Made by a program: the position numbers and the translations under genes
Notes under the pieces: generated by a model
The model's database searches: none
The model's input: only the letters and a program-made list of their open reading frames with translations
What the model was told of the DNA's origin: nothing
Assembly: GCA_964563755.1 (NCBI GenBank)
Contig: CAZLYC010000012.1
Coordinates: 1 to 58,810 of the forward strand
DNA length: 58,810 bases
Direction of reading: 5' to 3'
Origin: JABMQF01 sp964563755
GTDB lineage: Archaea; Nanobdellota; Nanobdellia; Woesearchaeales; UBA11576
In this document: in pieces, positions 7,804 through 13,735 of the stretch
Numbering within the stretch: the first letter of the stretch is position 1
Layout: each line of letters opens with the position of its first letter

Positions 7804-7830
7804 CAGTTATTATGACTGATCGTATAACTG
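7804..7830 (+). promoter_or_regulatory. Inverted repeat upstream of the winged-helix regulator
   Basis: CAGTTAT (7804-7810) and ATAACTG (7824-7830) are exact inverted copies spaced by 13 bases, 30 bases before the regulator's start codon and downstream of a TATA-like TTTATAAATA at 7745-7754. Half-site spacing of about 20 bases between centres fits a dimeric winged-helix repressor, so autoregulation is likely (inference). Confidence 0.5.
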
Positions 7831-7859
7831 ATTGATGATTGGATATGGGGGTCAGATGA

Positions 7860-8144
7860 ATGATAAAGAAAGAGCTTAAGAAAGAAGACGTCTTTAACAT
7901 ATTCTTCAGGGAAAAACCTGCGATGATGCTTGTCACCCTGAACGCGGCCAAAGCTGATATCTACGCTTCTTCGCTCGCAAAGCAGATTGATTGCACATAC
8001 TCCCACGTCGTGAAGATACTTCAGGAGCTATCTGACTCTGGTCTTGTTGTTTTCGACAAGCAGGGAAGGTTGAAGCTTCTAACATTGACGAAGAAAGGCC
8101 AGGAAGTTGCAGACCATATAGACAAGATAAGGAGTCTTCTTTAA
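7860..8144 (+). CDS. MarR-like winged-helix regulator
   Basis: 94 residues, a minimal winged helix-turn-helix: recognition-helix region DCTYSHVVKILQELSDSGL followed by a basic wing VVFDKQGRLKLLTLTKKGQEV and a last helix for dimerisation. Such small archaeal proteins repress their own or nearby promoters. Start supported by GGGGGTC before ATG. It stands alone, with a dyad in its leader. No effector domain is present, so the signal it reads is unknown. Confidence 0.8.
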   Translation: MIKKELKKEDVFNIFFREKPAMMLVTLNAAKADIYASSLAKQIDCTYSHVVKILQELSDSGLVVFDKQGRLKLLTLTKKGQEVADHIDKIRSLL

Positions 8145-8282
8145 TTCTTTTAAGTCTTTTTCTTATGAGATTTTATGATTTATGATATTTGGTCAGCTAG
8201 TTTGGAAATCAAGAAGACATATGAGAAAAATAGTATAAAAAATTTGAAAAAATAAAAGATTTGTTTTATCGTTTTCTTTTTC

Positions 8283-8738
8283 TTATTCGAGATATGTGCT
8301 CGATTTCTGTGGTTCGTATTTCCAGTCAAGAGGCAGCTTGCCATATACCTTGTAGTACTTGACGAGTCTCTTTATCTTGGACTCTGTTAGCTGCAGTCCT
8401 CTTAGTGATGTGTTGTCGAGCCTGTTTGATTCCCTGTGCTTCCTGATAAGAGCTGCTTTCTTGATAAGCGCCCTCAAATCCTCAGGCACCTCTGGCAGCA
8501 TGCTTTTCTCGCCGAGAATCTGGCTTATCCTCCTTCCTGTGAGGACCTTGACGCTGGGTATTCCGTATGCGTCCCTTAGGTATAGGCCTATCTGGCTTGC
8601 TGTCTTGCCGTCCTTTGCCATCTTCGAGATGAGCATCTCGACTTCTTTTGGCTTGTATCTTATCCATGACGGTGTTGTCTTCTTGCTGGGCTTCTTTGAG
8701 CCGCTAACTCCTTTTGCTCTAGAGTGCATTCTTGCCAT
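8283..8738 (-). CDS. rps15: 30S ribosomal protein S15 (uS15, archaeal type)
   Basis: 151 residues from MARMHSRAKGVSGSKKP, the characteristic start of archaeal/eukaryotic uS15, with the conserved GKTASQIGLYLRDAYGIP and the C-terminal RLVKYYKVYGKLPLDWKYEP. It binds 16S rRNA helices 20-22 in the small subunit platform. The reading frame extends upstream to 8831, but the ATG at 8738 has CTGGAG before it and gives the family length. A TATA box at about 8877-8886 implies a leader of over 100 bases in which AAGAAT/ATTCTT can pair; leader-based autoregulation is possible. Confidence 0.96.
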   Translation of the reverse strand: MARMHSRAKGVSGSKKPSKKTTPSWIRYKPKEVEMLISKMAKDGKTASQIGLYLRDAYGIPSVKVLTGRRISQILGEKSMLPEVPEDLRALIKKAALIRKHRESNRLDNTSLRGLQLTESKIKRLVKYYKVYGKLPLDWKYEPQKSSTYLE

Positions 8739-8981
8739 TCTATCAACTCCAGTCTTTATTGTTTCATTTTTTCGAGAAGGAATGTAAGAATTTGTTATAT
8801 TCTTCACATCTCCAGTATAAACAAGCCGCATAGGACCGATTTATCTCTCGATATGCTTTCAAGGGAAAGGAGGTCATTTATAAATCTTTTGAGCATATCC
8901 TGCGCTGTCAAGATGCAGTTATAGTTAATTTTAAATACTGTTTTTGGTAGTTGTCAGGTAAATAAACAGAAAGGTGATTGC

Positions 8982-9368
8982 ATGAGGAGAGTGATTTTCT
9001 TTTCGATTATTACGCTTTTGCTCTTGGGCATAGTTGCTGTTGCAGGATGCGCTAAGACAGAGTATCTATATGTCTGTGTCAATGGCTCCGCACTGCCTGA
9101 CAAGAATATGTGCCCGTCTAACAAGCTCACCGCAGTCAAGAAGACGGATGCTGAAGAGTATGCAAAGCGTTACGTCTCAGCTTATTTCGTGCCGTACGGA
9201 GGCAAGGCGCAGCTAGTGAGCTCATATCTTGACCGAGACAAGGGAGACCATATGGCTACATTTATAGTGTCTGAGAAAGGCGGTTCCCCGTATGAGACTA
9301 TCGTCGCTATAGATGGCCTCAAGGGCAACGTGACTTGTATAGACAAGTGCGGTTACGTTAGCAGATGA
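8982..9368 (+). CDS. Small secreted lipoprotein
   Basis: 128 residues: a basic start (MRR), a hydrophobic stretch and the lipobox AVAGC near residue 23, so it is probably anchored by lipid at the outer face of the membrane. The mature part has four further Cys (CVNGS, NMCPSN, TCIDKCG) that may form disulfides. Its strand-rich middle (AQLVSSYLDRDKGDHMATFI) resembles small beta-sheet substrate-binding folds, but no family is recognised. The ribosome binding site is AAAGGTGA; a TATA-like TTTTAAATAC is at 8929-8938. Confidence 0.75.
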   Translation: MRRVIFFSIITLLLLGIVAVAGCAKTEYLYVCVNGSALPDKNMCPSNKLTAVKKTDAEEYAKRYVSAYFVPYGGKAQLVSSYLDRDKGDHMATFIVSEKGGSPYETIVAIDGLKGNVTCIDKCGYVSR

Positions 9369-9412
9369 GTAGTTAATATATTTTTTATTTTTTCTATTAT
9401 TCTTTTATCGAT

Positions 9413-9775
9413 TCATATCTTTAGCTTTGTCTGCATCCTTCTCTTGAACAGTATCTTGTCCGCTTTCATCTCAGAAGAGAGCCAGCAGTATCTTTCTATC
9501 TCGTTGCGTACCTTTTCATAGGCGTCGAATCCTTTCTTGGTTAATTGGAGGTTCCTGTCGTCGTATACTGTGTACTTGTCCGCTTCAAGCTCCTCTAGGT
9601 TCTTGTATATGGCCCTCTCTTTCTTAGAGACGAGGCCTAGGGATATGACTGCATCGATGAATTCTGCCTTCATGACAGATACATCAAGAGGCGTCTCAGA
9701 GAAGCGTTTGTTTGTCTCTCTGAAGAATCTGCCTATAATAAAAAGCATCTCCTTTTTGTTGTCGCTGAGCGCCAT
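9413..9775 (-). CDS. Winged-helix-like archaeal protein
   Basis: 120 residues from MALSDNKKEMLF. The order of helices and the segment AIYKNLEELEADKYTVYDDRNLQLTKKG look like a winged helix with a hairpin wing, and the C-terminus is basic (FKRRMQTKLKI). The frame continues upstream into the tRNA gene, but the ATG at 9775 is preceded at the right distance by a TTTATATT box in the tRNA 3' flank, so I take a leaderless start. Function unknown; a nucleic-acid-binding role is inference. Confidence 0.7.
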   Translation of the reverse strand: MALSDNKKEMLFIIGRFFRETNKRFSETPLDVSVMKAEFIDAVISLGLVSKKERAIYKNLEELEADKYTVYDDRNLQLTKKGFDAYEKVRNEIERYCWLSSEMKADKILFKRRMQTKLKI

Positions 9776-9808
9776 AATATGCTTATAAGCAGTTCTAGAA
9801 TATAAATA

Positions 9809-9923
9809 TAGCCCCGACCGGATTCGAACCGGTGTCCCGGGATCCAAAGTCCCGGATGATTGGTCCGCAAAAGGACCACAGCAAAAGCTGTGCTTTTGCG
9901 CTTGACCACTACACTACGGGGCT
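9809..9923 (-). tRNA. tRNA-Gln (anticodon UUG) with a 42-base D-arm intron
   Basis: The mature tRNA is 73 bases: acceptor AGCCCCG pairs with CGGGGCT, anticodon stem CGGGA/TCCCG encloses loop CTTTGGA (anticodon TTG at 34-36), T arm ACCGG-TTCGAAT-CCGGT, discriminator A. CCA is not encoded. The acceptor, anticodon and T arms are perfect only if 42 bases (9860-9901) in the D arm are removed. Exon 1 is 9902-9923 and exon 2 is 9809-9859. A TATA-like TTTATAAA lies about 50 bases upstream (9971-9980). Confidence 0.95.
9860..9901 (-). other. Noncanonical tRNA intron (position 21/22)
   Basis: In the precursor GGTC (exon 1) pairs with GACC (intron) as a 4-bp central helix. It is flanked by the 3-base bulges AAG at the 5' site and AAT at the 3' site. 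The intron side continues as CGCAAAAG/CTTTTGCG, capped by the CACAGC-TTTT-GCTGTG hairpin. Cutting after the second base of each bulge, as the archaeal splicing endonuclease does, gives exactly the expected mature tRNA. The second exon-side helix is not evident, so this is a relaxed bulge-helix-bulge. Confidence 0.88.
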
Positions 9924-9991
9924 ATATGTGTATGTGATGTAGTTGTAATGCGAATCAGAAAACATTTTGTTTATAAAACTTATCCTGTGAG

Positions 9992-10810
9992 TCATTGAGG
10001 CTTCCAGAGCCTTAAAGCCTCTTCTTCCATGAAATGGAGCTTTCCTGGCACAATCAAGCAATGCATCGGGGCCCCGAATTCTGCAAGGGCTATCTCTTTT
10101 GCCTTCCCTGATATTATCTTCTGGTCATCGCTTCCTATCCTTGCGCATCCGACACAGATTGTCTCGTCGGTAAATATGCCTTCCTTTCGTTTCTCTTCTA
10201 TCTCAAGCAGATTCTTCACCGCTTCGTTGACTGTCATGAATCTGGGCTTCTCAAATAGCTGCTTGTTGTGTCGGAGATTCTCCTTCGCAGGCTCCTTTAC
10301 TTTTATGTCGAGCAGGCACAGCGTGTGAAGTCCTCTTTCCTTGTTCTCTTTTATCACGTCGTAATGCGTCTCGACTTTCCAGTCCTTCTGCGGGAACACT
10401 ATAGAAGTTGTCTTGCCATATTTGTAGAGTTCAAGCCCAACGACACCTACAGCATTGAGTATAGAAGCATTATGCACAATCTCTGTGCGTACACCTTTTT
10501 CTTTCGCTCTCAATATAATATCTATATGCGTGGTTGCTCCCATAGGGTCCCCAACCACAAGTAGAGCGACATCATTTGTCTTTGCCTCTTCAATGAGCTT
10601 TTCACAGCCTTTCTCGACGAGCTCTCTATCCGCAATTATGACCTCCTTGCCATACATCTTTTCAAGAGTCTCCTTGTTTGCGTTGCTAGAACATAACGTT
10701 GCGGTGTAGTTCTCAAGATACACTCTGCTCGCTTTCCTGATTATCTCAAGCCCTCTTACAGTGATATCCTTCTCGTCGTGAAGTCCTATTCCTATCAGGT
10801 ATAATGTCAT
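9992..10810 (-). CDS. dphB: Diphthine synthase
   Basis: 272 residues, full length. It begins MTLYLIGIGLHDEKDITVRG and contains VVGDPMGATTH, IVHNASILNAVG and a C-terminal AEFGAPMHCLIVPGKLHFMEEEAL, all typical of DphB. The enzyme uses S-adenosylmethionine to methylate the modified histidine of elongation factor 2 on the way to diphthamide. The ribosome binding site is AAGGAG. It is the last gene of the leftward block and faces away from ftsZ across a 637-base gap. Confidence 0.95.
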   Translation of the reverse strand: MTLYLIGIGLHDEKDITVRGLEIIRKASRVYLENYTATLCSSNANKETLEKMYGKEVIIADRELVEKGCEKLIEEAKTNDVALLVVGDPMGATTHIDIILRAKEKGVRTEIVHNASILNAVGVVGLELYKYGKTTSIVFPQKDWKVETHYDVIKENKERGLHTLCLLDIKVKEPAKENLRHNKQLFEKPRFMTVNEAVKNLLEIEEKRKEGIFTDETICVGCARIGSDDQKIISGKAKEIALAEFGAPMHCLIVPGKLHFMEEEALRLWKPQ

Positions 10811-11447
10811 GTTCTCCTTTTTTGTGAACGGTCTATTTATTTGTTTTGTGGCTTTTAGTAAGCCGCAAAAGATTCCGCTTGCATTTTTTTATTTTGTTAT
10901 GCGTTACTCTTTGATTCATTGAATTTCAGCATTATTTTTTTCAATAATTCTCGTAGACTTTTCTGTATATTGATAGATATAAAATATATATTAGTATACT
11001 TATAATATTCACGGTTTTTAGCTAAAATCGAAGAGATCTGCTTTTTTTTGAGAGTGTTGTTCTGCTCGTATTTTCTCGTCGGAAAATATCATGGGAATAT
11101 TTTTTGATGCGAAAAATACGTTTTCCTGGCCAATATCTGTCTATCCGTCGTGATGAGGCATCCTTAGACCAGTATACAGAAATCTATACTAAACTATATT
11201 TTATAAAGTATATTTCAAAAGCCAGAAATGTTTAAATAGGTATTTTGCTCCGATACATTTTATAAAAATAAAAGAAAAAAGTCAATTTTTGGCGAAATTG
11301 ACTTCAAAAGTTGGTGAAATCCGAGCGATTTCTGTGGAGAATACAGTGCAGACTAGTATTTAAAGCTTTCGGTAAGTTTCGACTCCGTACTCTTATCGAC
11401 GGCTGATTAAAAAAGAGGCAACAACCAAAAAAAGGGGGTTAGACAAA
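10811..11447. promoter_or_regulatory. Long regulatory gap between dphB and ftsZ
   Basis: 637 A/T-rich bases with no gene. On the plus strand there are three possible TATA boxes (GTTTAAATAG at 11230, TTTTATAAAA at 11258, GTATTTAAAG at 11358) in front of ftsZ. Between them sit a 10-bp hairpin at 11279-11304 and a 6-bp hairpin GAAATC/GATTTC at 11316-11332. A copy of a dispersed motif lies at 11072-11082. The GGGGGTT before the ftsZ ATG is the ribosome binding site. Multiple promoters for a division gene are plausible. Confidence 0.55.
11279..11304 (+). promoter_or_regulatory. Perfect 10-bp hairpin in the ftsZ leader region
   Basis: AAGTCAATTT and AAATTGACTT are exact inverted copies around the loop TTGGCG. 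It lies at the expected start site of the TATA box at 11258, so it could be an operator or a leader hairpin. Confidence 0.5.
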
Positions 11448-12515
11448 ATGGACTTTTTAGTACAAAACGCATTGAAGGCTGAAAGAGAACAGCCGCAGAT
11501 TGAAGTGGGACAGGCCAACATTAAAGTGATGGGAGTTGGCGGCGCTGGCAACAATATGGTGAATTGGCTCTACAAGAAGGGCATCCAGGGCGCAGAGATC
11601 ATTGCATGCAACACAGACCTCCAGCATCTGAACATAACGGACGCTGATAGGAAGTTCTTACTAGGTCAGGACCTTACAAGAGGCCTAGGCTGCGGAGGAT
11701 TCCCAAATAAGGGTCAGGAAGCAGCAAAAGAGAGCATACAGAGGATAAAGGAAGCCCTGAAGGACTCTGATATGGTCTTCGTCTGTGCAGGCATGGGCGG
11801 CGGAACCGGAACAGGTGCTGCTCCAGTTGTAGCGCAGGCAGCAAAAGAGACTGGTGCAATAGTCATCGGAACAGTGACGATGCCTTTCAAGATTGAAAGA
11901 GCAAGAGTCGACAAGGCCGAGTTCGGATTGCAGCAGCTAAGACAAGTCTCTGACACAGTTATAGTCATCGACAACAACAGGCTAGTGAACATTGCAGGTA
12001 ACTTGCCAGTACAGCAGGCATTTGCAGTCGCTAACGAGCTTGTTTCTACAATGATAAAAGGAATAGTAGAGACGATAGCAATACCAAGCTTAGTCAACCT
12101 AGACTATGCGGACGTCAAGGCCATCATGACAGACGGCGGCGTAGCTGCAATTGGAGTTGGAGCTTCAGACACTGCGAACAGGGTCGAGGAAGCTGTAAGA
12201 GGAGCGTTATCAAATCCGCTGCTCGACATCAACTACCAGGGAGCTACAGGAGCCATCATACACGTGCATGGCGGACCTGACCTGACGCTAGACGAGATCA
12301 ACAGGATAGGAGAACTCGTCACAGAATCCATGGACGACGATGCCAACGTCATCTGGGGCGCAAGAGTCACAGAAGACATGAAAGGCAAAGTCACAGTTAT
12401 GACAATCATAACTGGTGTCAAGTCACCGTGGATACTGGGTAAGCAGGACTACAAGAAATCCAGCCCTCAGGCAATGAGATTGTCTGACGAACTGGGAATC
12501 GAGATAGTCAGGTAA
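11448..12515 (+). CDS. ftsZ2: Cell division GTPase FtsZ (second paralogue)
   Basis: 355 residues of tubulin-fold GTPase: VMGVGGAGNNMVN at the start of the nucleotide-binding domain, the signature loop AGMGGGTGTGAAP, and the T7 loop NLDYADV with the aspartates that activate GTP hydrolysis in the next subunit. Two FtsZ paralogues divide work in archaeal cytokinesis (ring assembly and constriction). The other copy here sits by secE-spt5 like archaeal FtsZ1, so I infer this one is FtsZ2; the label rests on context. The C-terminal tail is very short. It has an elaborate leader and three hairpins after the stop. Confidence 0.93.
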   Translation: MDFLVQNALKAEREQPQIEVGQANIKVMGVGGAGNNMVNWLYKKGIQGAEIIACNTDLQHLNITDADRKFLLGQDLTRGLGCGGFPNKGQEAAKESIQRIKEALKDSDMVFVCAGMGGGTGTGAAPVVAQAAKETGAIVIGTVTMPFKIERARVDKAEFGLQQLRQVSDTVIVIDNNRLVNIAGNLPVQQAFAVANELVSTMIKGIVETIAIPSLVNLDYADVKAIMTDGGVAAIGVGASDTANRVEEAVRGALSNPLLDINYQGATGAIIHVHGGPDLTLDEINRIGELVTESMDDDANVIWGARVTEDMKGKVTVMTIITGVKSPWILGKQDYKKSSPQAMRLSDELGIEIVR

Positions 12516-12535
12516 AATCCCAAAAAAAGGTGATG

Positions 12536-12660
12536 CTCACAAGTTCCTTGTGAGGAATTTTCTTTGCCTTCATTTTTTAACCACCCCCAACAAGTTTACA
12601 GAATGAAGGCAACCACAACGTGTCTTCATTGGGTCAACCCCAATGAAGATCTTTTTTTTC
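12536..12660 (+). terminator. Triple-hairpin 3' region ending in a T-run
   Basis: Three perfect stems follow the ftsZ stop: CTCACAAG/CTTGTGAG (12536-12554), TTGCCTTCATT/AATGAAGGCAA (12564-12612) and TCTTCATTGGG/CCCAATGAAGA (12623-12649), then TCTTTTTTTT. The last looks like an intrinsic terminator. AATGAAG of the second stem can pair instead with CTTCATT of the third, so alternative folds exist. Confidence 0.7.
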
Positions 12661-12740
12661 TTATTTCTCGGATTTATAGTTGATTTATTGTAAAAAGTGA
12701 GAGCTGCAGCTATCTTCTGTATGTATTGCTATTACTAGAA

Positions 12741-13511
12741 TCAGCTTTGGTCCTTCAGGACTTCTTCATCTGTGCCTTTTATATCTTGTTCCTGTTTTTT
12801 CTTCTTGCGGTCTTCTATATGCTTTTTTATCTTTGAGTGTATCTTCTTGAAGTGCTCTTTTCCTTTGTCAGCTATCTTCTTTCCAAGGGATGCGCTTGTC
12901 TCTGCAACTGCATCTTTCGCTTCTACTATTTTCTTCCTTGCGACTTCGCTGAAGTCATCGAAAAGAAGATCGAGGTTCACGACTTTTCCTTTCCAGTTGT
13001 TTATGTAGACAAGGTCGACTAGAGGATATCTTTTCGGCATGTCTATCTTCTGGTCAGTATACCCTATAGGTATTATTGCCTGTGGCCTTGCGCTTGAAGG
13101 TGCATTTAGTACTGTGTTGACCATGACTTCGTCGAATGCTCCTACCCAGCATGATGCGAGTCCTTGGTCTGTTGCTGCAAGAAGTATGTTCTGTATCGCT
13201 GCTGAGCTATTCTGTATCGAGTAAAGTTTCTCTCCTCTAAGACCATAGAATCTCTGTGTCGGTTTCGGGTCAGAGTATACGACTATTATTACTGGCGCTG
13301 TCGCGATCCAGTGCTGCTTAAGTGCTGCGTTTGCCATCGCTGCACGTTTTGTCTTGTCTGTCACGACGACAAATCTAGAATCCTGGACATTTCCTGAAGA
13401 AGGCGCGAGCTGTCCTGCGCGAAGGATGTTTCCGACTTTCTCCCATTCGACAGGCGTGCTGTTGAAGTTCCTTATCGCTCTCCTCTTTTCTATGCACTCT
13501 AGCGTTTCCAT
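12741..13511 (-). CDS. Nitroreductase-family flavoprotein with a basic C-terminal tail
   Basis: 256 residues. Residues 1-180 are a nitroreductase: METLECIEKRRAIRNF at the N-terminus (FMN phosphate contacts), LAPSSGNVQDSRFVVV, and ATDQGLASCWVGAF. The family uses FMN and NAD(P)H to reduce nitro groups, quinones or related substrates. Residues 185-256 are an added charged helix ending in HIEDRKKKKQEQ, absent from standard members, which might bind membrane or nucleic acid. A TATA-like GATTTAAATAC about 27 bases before ATG makes it nearly leaderless. Confidence 0.85.
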   Translation of the reverse strand: METLECIEKRRAIRNFNSTPVEWEKVGNILRAGQLAPSSGNVQDSRFVVVTDKTKRAAMANAALKQHWIATAPVIIVVYSDPKPTQRFYGLRGEKLYSIQNSSAAIQNILLAATDQGLASCWVGAFDEVMVNTVLNAPSSARPQAIIPIGYTDQKIDMPKRYPLVDLVYINNWKGKVVNLDLLFDDFSEVARKKIVEAKDAVAETSASLGKKIADKGKEHFKKIHSKIKKHIEDRKKKKQEQDIKGTDEEVLKDQS

Positions 13512-13572
13512 GGCCTTTTTAAATGAGGTTTTTGGTATTTAAATCTTTTTGTTTAAAACAGGTAGAAACTAC

Positions 13573-13670
13573 ATTTATGCCGCCTAGTGAGCAAAGAAAA
13601 AAATATTCCAAACCTGATGCAGTTCTGCAAACAACAAGAGAAATAGAAGCCGTGCGAACGCGGCATAAAT
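13573..13670 (+). ncRNA. Candidate structured RNA, copy 1
   Basis: ATTTATGCCGC (13573-13583) pairs perfectly with GCGGCATAAAT (13660-13670). Just inside lie CTAGTGAGCA on the 5' side and GTGCGAAC on the 3' side, and the middle holds a TGCAGTTCTGCA hairpin. A second copy at 54960-55046 shares all these parts, with two compensated changes in the closing stem. A TATA-like GTTTAAAAC at 13551-13559 fits a start near 13577. The ligase downstream has its own leaderless promoter (about 13708), so this is probably an independent RNA rather than a leader. Function unknown. Confidence 0.7.
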
Positions 13671-13735
13671 CAGATTGTTGATGTTGATACAGCTTCACAG
13701 TAATATTTTTAAACTGCTTCCCTTCCTCTTAAGGT

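Noticed and set aside
8738..8831. N-terminal extension of S15 from an ATG at 8831
   Set aside because: The ATG at 8738 has a ribosome binding site and gives the conserved MARMHS start of the family.
9776..9847. Extension of the winged-helix gene into the tRNA gene
   Set aside because: It would translate the tRNA T and anticodon arms; a TATA box supports the ATG at 9775.
12533..12553. Seven-codon open frame (MLTSSL) after the ftsZ2 stop, a possible leader peptide
   Set aside because: The AGGTG directly touches the ATG, leaving no spacing, and no rightward gene follows that an attenuator could control.
13573..13670. Hammerhead ribozyme, suggested by CCTGATG in the candidate RNA
   Set aside because: The second copy lacks CTGATG, and the required GAAAC and cleavage-site stem are not present in either.
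13573..13670. Box H/ACA guide RNA, suggested by ATA/ACA near the 3' end
   Set aside because: In both copies that trinucleotide is part of the closing stem, and one of the compensated changes falls on it, so it is paired rather than a free box.
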